From: Poa pratensis
Lineage: Eukaryota; Streptophyta; Magnoliopsida; Poales; Poaceae
Reading direction: 5' to 3'
DNA: 64,000 nt
Assembly (NCBI GenBank): GCA_947311845.1
Contig: CAMZMU010000040.1
Location: 58,862,474 to 58,926,473, forward strand
Of this stretch, positions 1-10,925 are shown in pieces. The translations under genes were made by a program, and so were the position numbers. The notes under the pieces are model-generated. The model worked only from the letters and a program-made list of their open reading frames with translations. It did not search any database and had not been told where the DNA came from. Positions within the stretch are counted from its first letter, which is position 1. Each line of letters opens with the position of its first letter.

Positions 1-38
1 CTCCAGGCGATGTCCGTAACAAGCTGGATAGAATCTAC

Positions 39-1020
39 TTGTCTGAGCAACTGGAGGAGGAAGGCCCTCCTGGTCCGGCGTGTTTTGGACCTCGGATCAT
101 GAAGGAGCCACCACCACCAGTATCTCAGTTCCAGTTAGGTCGGAACACCAAGCCATACAATGGGAGCACCAAGCCACAAGATTGGCTGACAGATTATGTA
201 TCCTCGGTGCACATTGCGGGGGGCAATCGCCGATGGGCGGTCCGGTATCTCCCGCACATGTTGGAAGGTCCAGCTCGGATCTGGCTGAATAATTTGCCGG
301 AGTATAGTATCAACTCCTGGATAGACTTGGAGCTGGCGTTTAACAGCAACTTTGCTAGTACATACAAGAGGCCAAACCGACCTCAGCTCCTGGCGGCATG
401 TAAGCAAGATGATCATGAAACTGACCGAGAATTCTTAACTCGGTGGAGCAATGTTCGGAATTCCTGTGAAGGAGTGGTAGAGGCACAGGCCATTTCCTGG
501 TTTGCAGATGGTTGTCGACATGGCAGCATGCTGTGGCAGAGGCTCCAGAGAGATATGCCGAGATCCCTAGCAGAAACAATCCGGGTTGCAGATTCTTATG
601 CCTGGGTGATCCGATGCAGCCAGCAGCAGAGGCAGGAGCACGTAACAGAAGGAGGGAGCCAATAAACAACCGGCTCGGACCAAGGTGTAATGACCGTCAG
701 GAGTTCGGACAGAAGAGGAGGGAGCCGGACTATCCATACACCTCGAACCAAGTTGCAGCGGTGAACCCGGATCAGCCCGGAGCTGGAGGTGTCCAGAGGC
801 CAAAAATCAATGGTCCGGCATTTAGTCCGAACCCGGAGCCACCCATGACCTATGAATCAATGATAGATGGTCCGTGCTGTTACCATACGACCGACCCGCG
901 CAAGCCAGCCAACCATTCAACCCGGCAGTGCAGCTGGAACCGCAGAATCAGAGAAGAGGGGCAAGGCCGGAGGAATCAGAACAGGACCACCACCTCAGAG
1001 ATTTCAGCCGAGGTCCCACC
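39..1020 (+). pseudogene. gag: gypsy gag remnant (capsid plus degenerate knuckle)
   Basis: The open stretch 39-665 carries the retrotransposon gag signature (PYNGSTKPQDWL early; ARIWLNNLP; a W-rich core). It opens at a TTG, not an ATG, so the real start is probably upstream of the window. The reading frame is lost near 660 and continues in other frames to about 1020, where a Cys/His cluster (PCCYH..., with a later His and Cys) resembles a degenerate zinc knuckle. The protein would form the virus-like particle. The frame breaks mean it is not expressed intact. Confidence 0.8.
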
Positions 1021-1199
1021 CTAATCTGTCCGGAGCAAATGTTACCCCGATAACCACTGCACCTCTTCCGAGGCCTGCAGCAGCAAGACCCGTGAATGTT
1101 GTGAATGTCCGAGGTAATAACAACAACAATGGTGCCGGACCAAGTCAGCAGTATGAATACCCCGGAAATGACTATAGAGAGGTTCATGCGAGCTATGTG

Positions 1200-2000
1200 G
1201 TCTTTGTGACCGAGCCAACTGACAAGAAGAGCGTGCAGAGGCGTGCCATGGAGGTGAATGCAGTAATGCCGGTGGTGCCGACCTATATGAACTGGTCTGA
1301 GCAGGAGATCACTTGGAGCAGAAAGGACACACCTCGGATCATGCCGAGCCCTGGAAAGTATGCCCTGGTGGTAGATCCAACGTTGTGTGGGCCTACCAAC
1401 AATGTGAGGTTCACCCGAGTTCTGGTGGACAATGGCAGTGCCATCAACATCATGTACCGAGACACAATGGTGAAATTGGGCATATCGCCTAATCAGTTGA
1501 TGCCAAGCAGTTGTACTTTTCATGGGATTGTGCCGGCGTTTCCTGTGCACCCATGGGCAAGATATGGGTGGATGTAGCATTTGGAACCAAGGAAATTGCC
1601 GAGTTGAGAGTATCGAGTTCGAGGTGGTGGACTTGGAGAGTGCATACCATGCATTGCTTGGAAGGCCGGCTCTGGCCAAGTTCATGATTTCCACCCATGT
1701 TGCATACCTGAAGATGAAAATGCCAGGGCCTAATGGGATCATATCCATCTCGGGTGACTACAAGCGAGCCATTCAGTGTGCCTCGGCGGGTCTAATCTGG
1801 CCGAGTCTTTGGTGATCGCAGCTGAGAAGAAGAAGCTGCATCAAGTGGTGGCAATGGCGCAGTCAACACAGCTCGGCCTGTCCGGACTGATGAGCCCGGA
1901 CTCAACTGCGGCGTTCGAGGTGCCCAAGGAGACCAAGAAGATCCCCATTGACCCGGAGCACCCAGAGCATATGGCCATCATTGGGACCGGGCTGGGCGAG
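1200..2000 (+). pseudogene. gypsy aspartic protease remnant
   Basis: The segment reading VLVDNGSAINIMY near 1415-1455 is the retropepsin active-site region (D-N-G-S in place of the usual D-S/T-G-A, a form common in Tat elements). The C-terminal half (LGRPALAKF, about 1655-1680) continues in a different frame after a shift near 1560-1580. A further shift near 1775 and a TAG at 2004-2006 cut it off from RT. Protease would process Gag-Pol, but this copy cannot do so from one frame. Confidence 0.75.
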
Positions 2001-2009
2001 AAATAGGAA

Positions 2010-2976
2010 GGCGAGCTCTGTCACTTCCTCCGTGAGAATCGGGATATCTTTGCATGGTCGGCTAAGGACCTGCCTGGTGTTCCGAGGGAGTTGGCAGAGC
2101 ACTCTTTATTTGTTAGGCCAGAGGTGAAACCGGTGAGGCAACCGACCCGTCGTCTCTCAGACGACCGGAGACAAGTGGTGCTGGACGAGCTGGCTAAGTT
2201 GCTTGCAGCCGGGTTCATAATGGAGGTGCTGCATCCGGACTGGATATCCAATCCGGTCTTGGTGGAAAAGAAGAAAGACGAGCCAGCCGTGGTCAAGGTG
2301 TGGCGCATGTGCATTGACTTCACTAACCTCAACAAGGCGTGCCCAAAAGATCCATTTCCATTACCTCGGATTGATCAAGTGATCGATTCCACTGCTGGTT
2401 GTGAACTGTTATCTTTTATCGATGCGTACTCTGGTTTTCACCAGATACCACTGAACCCAAAGGATCAAATAAAGACTGCTTTTATTACCCCGTATGGGGC
2501 GTATTGCTATCGTGTCATGTGTTTTGGTCTGAGAAATGCCGGGGCAACTTATCAGAGGTGTATGCAGAAATGCCTGCACTCTCAATGGGCAAAAATGTGC
2601 AAGTGTATGTCGATGATATGTCATCAAAACTAAGGAGAAACGTACTCTCCTCGAGGATCTCGAGGAGACATTTGTGAATTTGAGAAAGTATCGGTTGAAG
2701 CTTAACCCGGACAAGTGCACCTTTGGTGTCCCGGCTGGAAAGTTGCTCGGATTCCTGGTGTCTAGCCGAGGTATCGAGGTTAACCCGGCCAAGATCCGAG
2801 CTATTGAGAGCATGAAGTTACCGAAGTGTTTGAAAGATGTGCAGAAGTTCACAGGGTGCCTAGCCTCGTTGAGCCGATTTGTAGCTCGGCTAGGAGAAAA
2901 AGCCTTACCTTTGTACCAGCTCATGAAGAAAAGTACCGGGTTTACATGGACCCCGCAGGCCGACGTGGCGTTCTGA
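2010..2976 (+). pseudogene. pol: gypsy reverse transcriptase remnant
   Basis: Starting from the 2091 frame the palm and fingers motifs are clear: FIMEVLHPDWISNPV, a WRMCIDFTNLNKACPKD block, SFIDAYSGFHQI, and CFGLRNAGATYQ. The catalytic YVDD is encoded at about 2605-2616 but is out of frame with both neighbouring blocks. One base appears lost just after it (before the ATCAAAACT codons near 2623), and another shift precedes it. The thumb and connection continue at 2674-2976 (KLNPDKCTFGV, LGFLVSSRGIE) to a TGA at 2975. RT would copy the element RNA, but the indels make this copy non-functional. Confidence 0.88.
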
Positions 2977-3018
2977 GCTGAAAAAGATGTTGTCCACTGC
3001 CCCGGTGTTGCGTCACCA

Positions 3019-5223
3019 TTGCACAATGAGCCGATGTTACTTTACATTGCGGCCACAAACCGAGTTGTAAGTGTGGCAGTGGTGGTGGAGCGCGAAGAAG
3101 GTGGCAGGTCGGTGCAGAGACCGGTGTATTACTTGAGCGAGGTGATCTCTACCTCGAAGCAGAACTATCCTCACTACCAGAAGATGACGTATGGTGTCTA
3201 CCTGGCGGTCAAGAAGTTGAAGCATTATTTCCAGGAGCATCCCATGACGGTGGTGTGCGAAGCTCCAATCTCGGAGATCATCGGGTGCAAAGATGCAACT
3301 GGCCGAGTTGCCAAATGGGCGATTGAGGTGTCTCCATATGCACCACATTATGAGAGAAGAGACGCAATTAAATCCCAGGCGTTGCCGGACTTCTTTTGTG
3401 ATTGGGCCGAGATGCAGTATGAGCCACCCAGGCCGGACTATAATTATTGGAAAATGCATTTTGATGGGTCCAAAACAAAGATCGGGCTGGGGGCTGGAAT
3501 AGTCCTCACCTCGCCAAAGCGAGATCAGCTGAAGTACGTGCTGCAGATTCATTTCTCAGCATCAAACAATGTGGCGGAGTATGAGGCCTTAATCCATGGC
3601 CTCAAGGTGGCAAAGGAGATCGGTATCCGGCGTGTAGAGTGCTTCGGCGATTCCGACCTGGTGGTGCAACAATCTTCTGGAACTTGGGATGCTCTGGATG
3701 CCAACATGGCGTTATATCGGTTCCATGTGCAAAAGATATCCGGGTTCTTTGAAGGGTGTGAGTACAGGCATATACCTCGGGCAGAAAATGATGCTGCCGA
3801 CGTGTTGTCAAAGCTCGGTTCATCGAAAGAGGCAGTACCACCAGGGGTAGCCCTGAATCACTTGAGAACTCCTTCAATCAAACCTTCTCCTGAATCCGAA
3901 TCTATTTTCATCCCGGCGGAGCAAGAGCCCGGACCTGTTCCAATGGAGGTAGACGTCGGATGCGTTTGGTCGGACCCGGGGACTGCGCACCGAACCTCGG
4001 GGACTGCTCATCAACTCGGGGACTGGTCGCAGGATGGTGGAGGAAATAATGGAGGAGATTATGGTGGCCGAACCAATGGAGGTGGACGAGGAACTTTTTC
4101 CTTTGCACCCAGTGCCGGAGTGGGCGGAGCAGATCATGAAGTTCATAAAGGAGGGATTTATGCCACGGTGGGAATCGAACCGTGGTCTACACGATTGGAG
4201 AGAAGGAGGGCAGCCACTGGGCCCACTGCTCTTGCTGATGCAGAGGCCATAGTCCGGAGATGTGAAGGATGCCAAAGGTTTGCCAAGCAAACGCATATGC
4301 CAGCCTCGGCGCTCAAAACAATTCCTATCACTTGGCCGTTTGCGGTATGGTGTTTGGATATGGTGGGAGAGTTCAAACCAGCCCGAGGTAACATGACGCA
4401 CATATTGGTGATGGTGGACAAATTCACCAAGTGGATCGAGGTAAAACCAATCCGGAAGTTGGATGGTCATTCAGCAGTGACTTTCTTGAAGGAGATTATT
4501 CTGCGATATGGCTACCCCCATAGCATTATCTCGGACAACGGCACAAACTTTGCTGTTGGAGAATTTGCTCGGTTTTGCATGAACAAGGGAATCCGGCTGG
4601 ACATAGCCTCGGTGGCACACCCGGAGTCTAATGGACAAGTGGAAAGATCAAATGCTCTAGTGTTGGCCGGCATCAAGGCTCGGCTCATTGAACCACTGCT
4701 GAAAACGCCGGGGTGTTGGATAGATGAGATACCAGCAGTACTGTGGGGTCTAAGGACCACGCCAAATCGATCAACTGGCTATACGCCATTTTTTATGGTC
4801 TATGGGGCAGAAGCTATGCTACCCACTGACATCGAGTATGATGCGCCCAGAGTGGCAATGTACACTGAAGCCGAGGCAAAAGAGGCTCGGGAGGATGCAG
4901 TAGATCTGCTTGAGGAAGCAAGAGAGTTGGCCTCATCTCGGTCAGCAATATACCAACAAGGTCTCCGACGTTATCATAGCCGGAGTATCAACCCTCGTGT
5001 GTTTCACGAGGGAGATTTGGTGCTGAGGTTGGTGCAGCGCAAGAAAGGCCGGCACAAGTTGTCACCTCCATGGGAGGGACCGTTCATTGTGACCCGAGCT
5101 CTGCTCAATGATTCCTACTATCTAATAGATGCGCAGGAACCAAGGGAAGATGGGCTGGACAACCCCGGATCAGAGGTCAGGCGACCATGGAACGTAGCTC
5201 TACTCCGACCTTTCTACTCATGA
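3019..5223 (+). CDS. pol: gypsy RNase H - archaeal-type RNase H - integrase polyprotein part
   Basis: This is the longest intact frame of the element, 734 codons, and is open only because upstream frames are broken; it is a pol fragment rather than a separate gene. The first ~130 residues finish the retroviral-type RNase H (VYYLSEVIS, YQKMTYGVYLAVKKLKHYF). At about residues 145-270 comes a second RNase H (MHFDGSKTKIGLGAG, NNVAEYEALIHGL, ECFGDSDLV, DAADVLSKLGS) with the D-E-D-D acidic set visible. A low-complexity linker follows. Integrase then shows a CEGCQRFA end of the HHCC finger, the core aspartates in WCLDMVGEF and IISDNGTNF, and SNGQVERSN carrying the catalytic Glu. It ends in LLRPFYS-stop. 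Confidence 0.88.
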   Translation: MHNEPMLLYIAATNRVVSVAVVVEREEGGRSVQRPVYYLSEVISTSKQNYPHYQKMTYGVYLAVKKLKHYFQEHPMTVVCEAPISEIIGCKDATGRVAKWAIEVSPYAPHYERRDAIKSQALPDFFCDWAEMQYEPPRPDYNYWKMHFDGSKTKIGLGAGIVLTSPKRDQLKYVLQIHFSASNNVAEYEALIHGLKVAKEIGIRRVECFGDSDLVVQQSSGTWDALDANMALYRFHVQKISGFFEGCEYRHIPRAENDAADVLSKLGSSKEAVPPGVALNHLRTPSIKPSPESESIFIPAEQEPGPVPMEVDVGCVWSDPGTAHRTSGTAHQLGDWSQDGGGNNGGDYGGRTNGGGRGTFSFAPSAGVGGADHEVHKGGIYATVGIEPWSTRLERRRAATGPTALADAEAIVRRCEGCQRFAKQTHMPASALKTIPITWPFAVWCLDMVGEFKPARGNMTHILVMVDKFTKWIEVKPIRKLDGHSAVTFLKEIILRYGYPHSIISDNGTNFAVGEFARFCMNKGIRLDIASVAHPESNGQVERSNALVLAGIKARLIEPLLKTPGCWIDEIPAVLWGLRTTPNRSTGYTPFFMVYGAEAMLPTDIEYDAPRVAMYTEAEAKEAREDAVDLLEEARELASSRSAIYQQGLRRYHSRSINPRVFHEGDLVLRLVQRKKGRHKLSPPWEGPFIVTRALLNDSYYLIDAQEPREDGLDNPGSEVRRPWNVALLRPFYS

Positions 5224-5841
5224 AAGGCGCAATGTATGTACCTCGGTTAATCCTTAATAAAATGTCGGCACTCCGAGGTTGAAGCTCGGGGACTGCCTCG
5301 CTCTTGTGCTTGTGTTTTATTTCTGTTTGTCAGTTTCGTTCATATGCCGAACTATTTTGAACCTCGTCTCAAACTTCAAGTAATGTATGCTGTGTAACTA
5401 ATCTTGTGACTCGACTGGCATCTGCCTAAATGGTAGTCAAGAGCAAAGATGAAAAAACGTGGGAGACATGAAAATGAACTCGGGGACTCGGTCCAAAAAT
5501 ATAGTTCGGCATGTGTCGTTTACTAACCCCTGTCTTTACCTTTCGTTTATGTCGGATGGTTTTGAAACACACTTCGAGATTTGCTAAGTACTGTATGCTA
5601 TAAATAACAATCTTGTGACTCGACTGTCGAACGCCTAAATGGTAGACAAGAGCAAAGAATGCCAGATATAGTAAACACGAAAGTGAACTCGGGGACTCGT
5701 TCCAAAAGGGTTCGGCATAAATTCTTAGAAAAGCTTGGTTCGGATAGCAAGTTAAAAGTAATGGTAGCAAAGCAAACTACTTAAGGTCTGTTACATCTGC
5801 ACCCGGCATACCGGGGATTTAATGTTTTGCTTAAGATAAAT
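5224..5841 (+). repeat. Noncoding spacer with two ~190-bp direct repeats
   Basis: Between the pol stop and the end of the antisense gene two related blocks follow one another, about 5315-5495 and 5505-5700. Both contain a CTTGTGACTCGACTG phrase, then GCCTAAATGGTAG, CAAGAGCAAAGA and GAACTCGGGGACTCG in the same order. No coding potential is seen. This is the region in which the convergent sense pol and antisense transcripts would have to terminate. Confidence 0.7.
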
Positions 5842-8800
5842 TCAGGCCTCGGAACCAGAGACCTCGGTCGCCGAAGTGGTGGCAGTGGGAGCCTCGGGCG
5901 CAGCAACCTCGGGCGCAGGAACAACCTCGGTCGCGGAAGCAACCTCGGTTGTGGGAGTTGTTGCCGGGGTGTCCGTCACGTCGGAGGAAATCACCTCGGT
6001 GGCTACAGCTTTGCCGGACTTGCCCTTGGAGTTCGGAGGTTCGTCGAAGCTGAAGTCATCATCAGAGCCTTCAGCCACCTCGGTTGTTTTGCCAGCCTTG
6101 CCCTTGGAGCTCTCTGGCTCTTCAAAGTCAATGTCCTCGCCTTCAGAACTTTCTTCACCAGACGCTGCTTCCTCGTCCGAGCTCTCTTCGTCCTCAGAGT
6201 AGAGGCGCCCGTCATCAAAGGTCCGGGTGTTTGCGTAACTAGCAAAGCGGTCGGCTGCTGCTTGGCGTTTCGCAATGCCATCCGGGGTGGAGTTCCAAGG
6301 AGAGCCCCTGCGCAGGGAGGTAACAGTGTGGATCTCAACATCCTCATACCAGGACAGCACGAACACCAGGGCCTTGTCCGCTCCAGCCCGAGCTGACGAG
6401 CATCTCCACTCCCGAAGTCTAGCCTCGGCTCCTTTCAGCTTCGTGGCGAGCTCGTCGATGCAAGTGGGAGTCTTGACCTTGGGCCAGAGGGCACGGTGGA
6501 CCTCGATGGCAGCATCAACAAGTTTAGTTCCAATGGCTCGGAGCGGCCTGATCCGAGCATTAAGGGCGACAAGGTGGTCCTGGATGTCCCAGCTGTCGCT
6601 GAGAGTTTCTGTCTCAGCCCTCTTTGCCCGAGCTGCTTGAACTTCGCGGATAGCCTTGTCCTTGGAGTGCTCGAAGTTCTGAAGAGGACAAAAAGGCTGT
6701 CGCTGAAATAAGGCATACGGTGGCACGGGATGTAGGTCGGCAGAAAATAAGGAAAAGGTGAGAAGGAACTTACTGTCCATTTGATGATTAATCCGAGCGA
6801 GCTCGGACAACCAGCTTTTCGAGATAGCTCGGAGGGCGGTAAGTTCGGCTTCGGCCGAGGTGGCACGGCTCTCCAGGGTCTTGGCAAGATTTTGCTGCTG
6901 TTCGGCGGCCTGGTCCTTAACCTTCATAGCGTCCTCCGCAGCAGTCTTGGCTTCATTAGCCCGGTTCAGCTCTTGTTGCAGCCGAGCTATTTCATCCTCG
7001 GCTGTCTTCAACTTGGAGGCGTAATCCTTGTCGCTCTGCTCCTTAGCGGATAGAAGAGTCCGGTGAGACTTCTTCAGCCTGTTGTGATCCAGCAGGAGGT
7101 TCTTGAAGACCTTTGTCCGAGCATTGTTGCATTCCTGAAAAAAGAGAGATCAGTTCGGATAAATCCGAGGTATTTCTAGCACCCGAGGCCCAATTGAGTC
7201 CCGGGGACTTGGCATTGGCCTCGGGGACTCAGCATGGGAGAAATGACAAGTTTTTGAGATTCAAGCCGAGCAATTTTAACTCGGTGGAGTGTCAATTGCT
7301 CAACCCGAATCTCGGGGACTGGGAATAGTGTATGTTTGTCATTTGATTTCAAAGGAAGAAAGAGAGCTGTGTAAAGAAACTTACCGAGGCCTTCTTGCTG
7401 CAATCAAGGACTGCAGTCTGCATGTTATAGATAGATTGGAGCACGGCGCTGGGTCCAACTTGATGCTCAGAGCTCGGGTTGGAGGAGACCTCGACAGTGT
7501 CAGCCGAGTTCCAGTCCATGTCATAGTGCTTCTCCGAGCCTAGGCTGTTCCCGCTCTTGGTCCGGAGTTGCCCGACCTCCCAGCTGCTGATGTCCGGCTG
7601 GGTAGTAGCAGCGAATAAAGCTCGGGAGGTGGCGACCTGAGAGCTCGAGGGCGCGGCCTTGGTCAAGGTGGACCTCGGCGCAGAAGCGGGAACATGCGGC
7701 ACCAGTTGGGTGCTCGCAGTCAAGGGGCCTGATGACGGTGGCGGCATCGGAGTTTGCTGTGGCTGTTTGGGGGGCTCAACGTTTTGAGCTGAATCTTTCT
7801 GCTGCTGCTGGAGCTTTTGCTTCTGCAGTTGTTGTTGTTGTTTCTTCTTTTGCTGCTGTTGCTGCTGGTTGCGCGCAGCTTGAGACTTGGGGGACAGCCG
7901 AGGCTCCTGCACGGCTTTAACCGGAGTCTTGGCGCGATCTGTCTCCGCATCCTTCTGAGGAGGCGGAGGAGTCTGATCTCGGCGGGGAGCAGAGTGCCCC
8001 AGGCCGGAGTCAGAGCTCGGCGGTGGAAGTTCGGCGGAGGAGACGCGCGTAGGGGAGGAGATGGTCTTCTCCGGGCTGGTGAGGTCAATGGACGGTCCTG
8101 GAGGAGAGGCTCTGGCGGGGCTGCCGAGGTTAACCTCGACCTCGGTTGTCTGGGCTTCAACCACTGGAGGCAGTGGTGAGTGTATCGAGCTATGGCTCTG
8201 TTTGACCTGCCGAGCCGGGCTAGACGAAAGAGAAAGATTAAGTTAGAGTGTAAAAAGCTTAACCTTGGAGCAGCGTGAGAAGTAAGGAGGAGCAAAGGTC
8301 ACTTACGCATCTTCCTCCACGGGACCTCGTTTCTTGCGCCGCGCCGAGGTCTTCTTGGCACGCTTGGCTTTGGGCGCTGCAGTCTCCGAGGTCTTGGAAG
8401 CCTCGGCATCCGAGGTACCAGGTCCTGGCGCTTCCGGGAAGCTGCAGACGCTGGATGAAAGTTCTTATATGTTGGAGGAGCATATGAAATGGGAATAACG
8501 TTGACAGGTTCCAGAATTTGGCAATCGTCATCGTCATCATCGTCGTCAGACCAGTCTCTGATGGAACTGGGAACTTGTTTCTTACCCGGGTTGGAGGAGC
8601 CAGTCTTTGGGGCGGACCTCGGAACGGCCTTAGGGATCGGAAGGTGATCCTCATTGTCCGGGTCTTCAGTCTCTGAACCTTCCAGGGCGAGGCGGGCAGG
8701 AGCCCAGTTCGACGGCTCCGGGCCGTCCTCGATCAGCTGCCGGGCGAACCGCTGCAGGAGTGGCAAAAAAGAATTGAGTTAAGAAGCAACCGAGGTGTGC

Positions 8801-9758
8801 AAGACCGGAGCGTAAGCTCGGAAATTTAGTAAGTACTCACTTGCTCCGGAAGATTTTCTCTGTTGTGAGGCTCCACGCCCCATGTCCACTCCTCGTCCAT
8901 CTCAGTCTGGGCAACGGCTTTGACCCGGCGCCAAACTGAGGCCTTGGAGAGCGCCTTGCTGCTGATCCGAGTAGGATCGAGTAGACCTTCCATATGGCAG
9001 ATCTTATGGGCTCGTTGTTGAAGGGGGCTGACTCTTCGATCCACAAAAGTCCGGAGGATGTCATCGGAACCCCACCCTCTTTTCTTGAGATCCAGCATGT
9101 ATTCATGGATCTCTTGAACCTCGGCGTAGGCGTCCTCCGGGTTGAAATCCCAATTGAGTTGTGCAGTGGGAGGGCCGAGCTGGAAGTCCGGGAGGTTGAT
9201 GAGGTCGACAGTACCGGGGTTCCTCACATAGAAAAAGGATCGATTCCACTTCTTGCAGCTCTCCAGGCCTTTGATCCGTGGGAACTCGGAGCCCAGCCGG
9301 GGTGAGATAGCGGCCGCACCACAGGCAGTCATATCCTTGTTCACGACCTCCTTGTTGGGGATGCTCTGTTTCTTCAGCTGGAAGTACTTGGCCCAGCCCT
9401 CAACGCTCGGCCAGAGGCCGAGATATCCTTCAGAGAAAGCTGCGTAGCACGACAGCTGTAGTATGGAGTTAGCTGGGAGGTGGTGCGGCTGCAAGCCGAA
9501 GAACTTCAGAAATTCTCGAAAGAACTTGCTGGCCGGAAGTCCGAATCCGCGCTCGAAGTGAGAGACAAACACCACTTTCTCGCCGGGGTTGGCGATCGGT
9601 TCGCCGTCCCCAGTGTGAAGCCGATACAGCAGTTCGGCTGGGATTCGATGAGTTTCTTTGAGCCATTTGATATCGTCGTCGGTGACGTCCGAGCCATCCC
9701 ATCCACCTCTCTCGCTGGCGGAAACCTCGGCGCGGTTTGACTTAGCAATTGCCGACAT
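5842..9758 (-). pseudogene. Antisense spliced gene of the gypsy element (Transposase_28 / 'putative gypsy type transposon' family)
   Basis: A minus-strand gene lies between pol and the 3' LTR. Proposed exons: 5'UTR exon to 10184, then 9770-8841 (first ATG at 9758), 8751-8307, 8219-7385, 7134-6774, 6678-5842. Donors are GTGAGT/GTAAGT and acceptors (T/C)AG. Exon 2 encodes the conserved plant domain (LPASKFFREFLKFFGL, LWPSVEGWAKYF) known from antisense ORFs of Grande/RIRE2-type elements. Later exons give an Asp tract, a Gln/Lys-rich region, a coiled coil and an acidic Ser/Glu-rich tail ending in EVSGSEA-stop. The first ATG of the inferred transcript lies in exon 2, since exon 1 has none. Two junctions fail by one base: exon 3 leaves phase 1 where exon 4 needs phase 2, and intron 6679-6773 (95 nt) breaks frame. 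This copy is therefore probably a pseudogene. The molecular function is unknown. Confidence 0.72.
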
Positions 9759-9770
9759 GTTGGCACTTTC

Positions 9771-10183
9771 CTGCAGAAAAGGGAGGTTCAACCGGGGTAA
9801 GTACCTCGGACAGTTCAAGGTTCCACCGGGGTAAGTACCTCGGACAGTTCAGGATAGCCGGGGTAAAATACCTCGGATCAGTCAAAACAGCCGAGCTAAA
9901 GAGTTTTAGGCGGGAAACATGTTTCTACCATGGCGAGATGCTAGCAAAGATCTACCGATGAGCAAAAAGGGAAATAAAATCAAGTTCATCCAGGGGCAAA
10001 ACTGAAAGGGCAGTGCTACGGATGCATCTGGTACAAGTCTAGAGGAGATCTAAAAATGGCTAAGAGAGTGCAAAGATAGAGCATCGGGTTCCTCAAGTTC
10101 ATCATATTCATCCAGATCCTCGAGTTCATCGAAGGATGAACCTGTTCATGGCTATGGCAACGGAGGGGAGATAAGGAACTCAC
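9771..10183 (-). other. 5'UTR intron of the antisense gene
   Basis: The minus strand has CCCG|GTGAGT at 10184/10183 and TTTTCTGCAG|GAAAG at 9771/9770. The plus strand of this stretch also contains an internal direct repeat with the phrase GGGGTAAGTACCTCGGACAGTTC, at about 9794-9818 and 9829-9853, with a third diverged copy after it. Confidence 0.55.
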
Positions 10184-10384
10184 CGGGAGGTACTCGAGAT
10201 CGGGGAAAGATCGACGACGGAGTGGCAGCGCAAGGCGCGGTGCGCGTTTCCGGCGAGATTCTTCGAGACGGCGAGGTCGCAGCGACAAGTGCTTGACGGC
10301 GGCGATGGAGGCAGAGCGCACGGAGCAATGGGCGCGGAGCAGTGGGCGATGGAGGAAGAAGACGGTGAAGTTACCCGTGGGGCC

Positions 10385-10394
10385 CTATTTATAG
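10385..10394 (-). promoter_or_regulatory. TATA box for the antisense transcript
   Basis: On the minus strand the sequence reads CTATAAATAG, a perfect plant TATA box. It lies about 200 bp upstream of a consensus GTGAGT donor at 10178-10183 and 630 bp upstream of the first ATG of the antisense gene. A start site near 10360 would give a leader exon with no ATG, which fits a genuine 5'UTR intron. Confidence 0.65.
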
Positions 10395-10925
10395 CCGCGT
10401 GCGGTAACTGCACGCATTAACTGCGCCACTACCGCGCGGTTATCGGGAAGGCGCGGGATCGTGTGCGGGTGGGCGCACGGTTACGCGGTTGGTGGCCGCA
10501 CGATCGGCCACATCGTGGGCCGCAGAGTGGCAACCGCCCACCTCGGATTTCCTGTGCCGGTCAGCGCGAGAATCGAGGGTCGGGCGGTCAATTGGTCTCG
10601 CACTTGAGTGCGCAGGTGCGCTGTTGGTGGGTCCGGCTGACGAGGGCGGCGTGTGGTCAGGACCTGTCTTTCAGAGGTCCGGGTTTCGAGGTTCGGGCAG
10701 AGATTCTTCGCCACGTGCCTCGGAAGATCTTGGGCAAGATTGTGCTCTGTCGAACAGCTCGGAAAGTTCAGTTTGCATATCTACCTCGGATTAGATGGTG
10801 GTATGTGGGAAGTACCTCGGCGGAACTATGTTTGAGGTCGGTTTTAGAGGTGGTGTCTTGCTTGTTTTGAACCTGCTACGGCCCTCCATCCGAGGTCGTA
10901 GGACCGCACCAGCTTCGGGGACTAA

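Noticed and set aside
4163..4186. tRNA-like B box and T-arm (minus strand reads CCACGGTTCGATTCCCACC)
   Set aside because: It lies within the intact gypsy pol frame, there is no A box at the right distance and no cloverleaf can be drawn.
7817..8179. Leu-rich plus-strand frame opposite the antisense gene
   Set aside because: It is the reverse of CAG/CTG-type runs in the antisense gene's Gln tract; no independent support.
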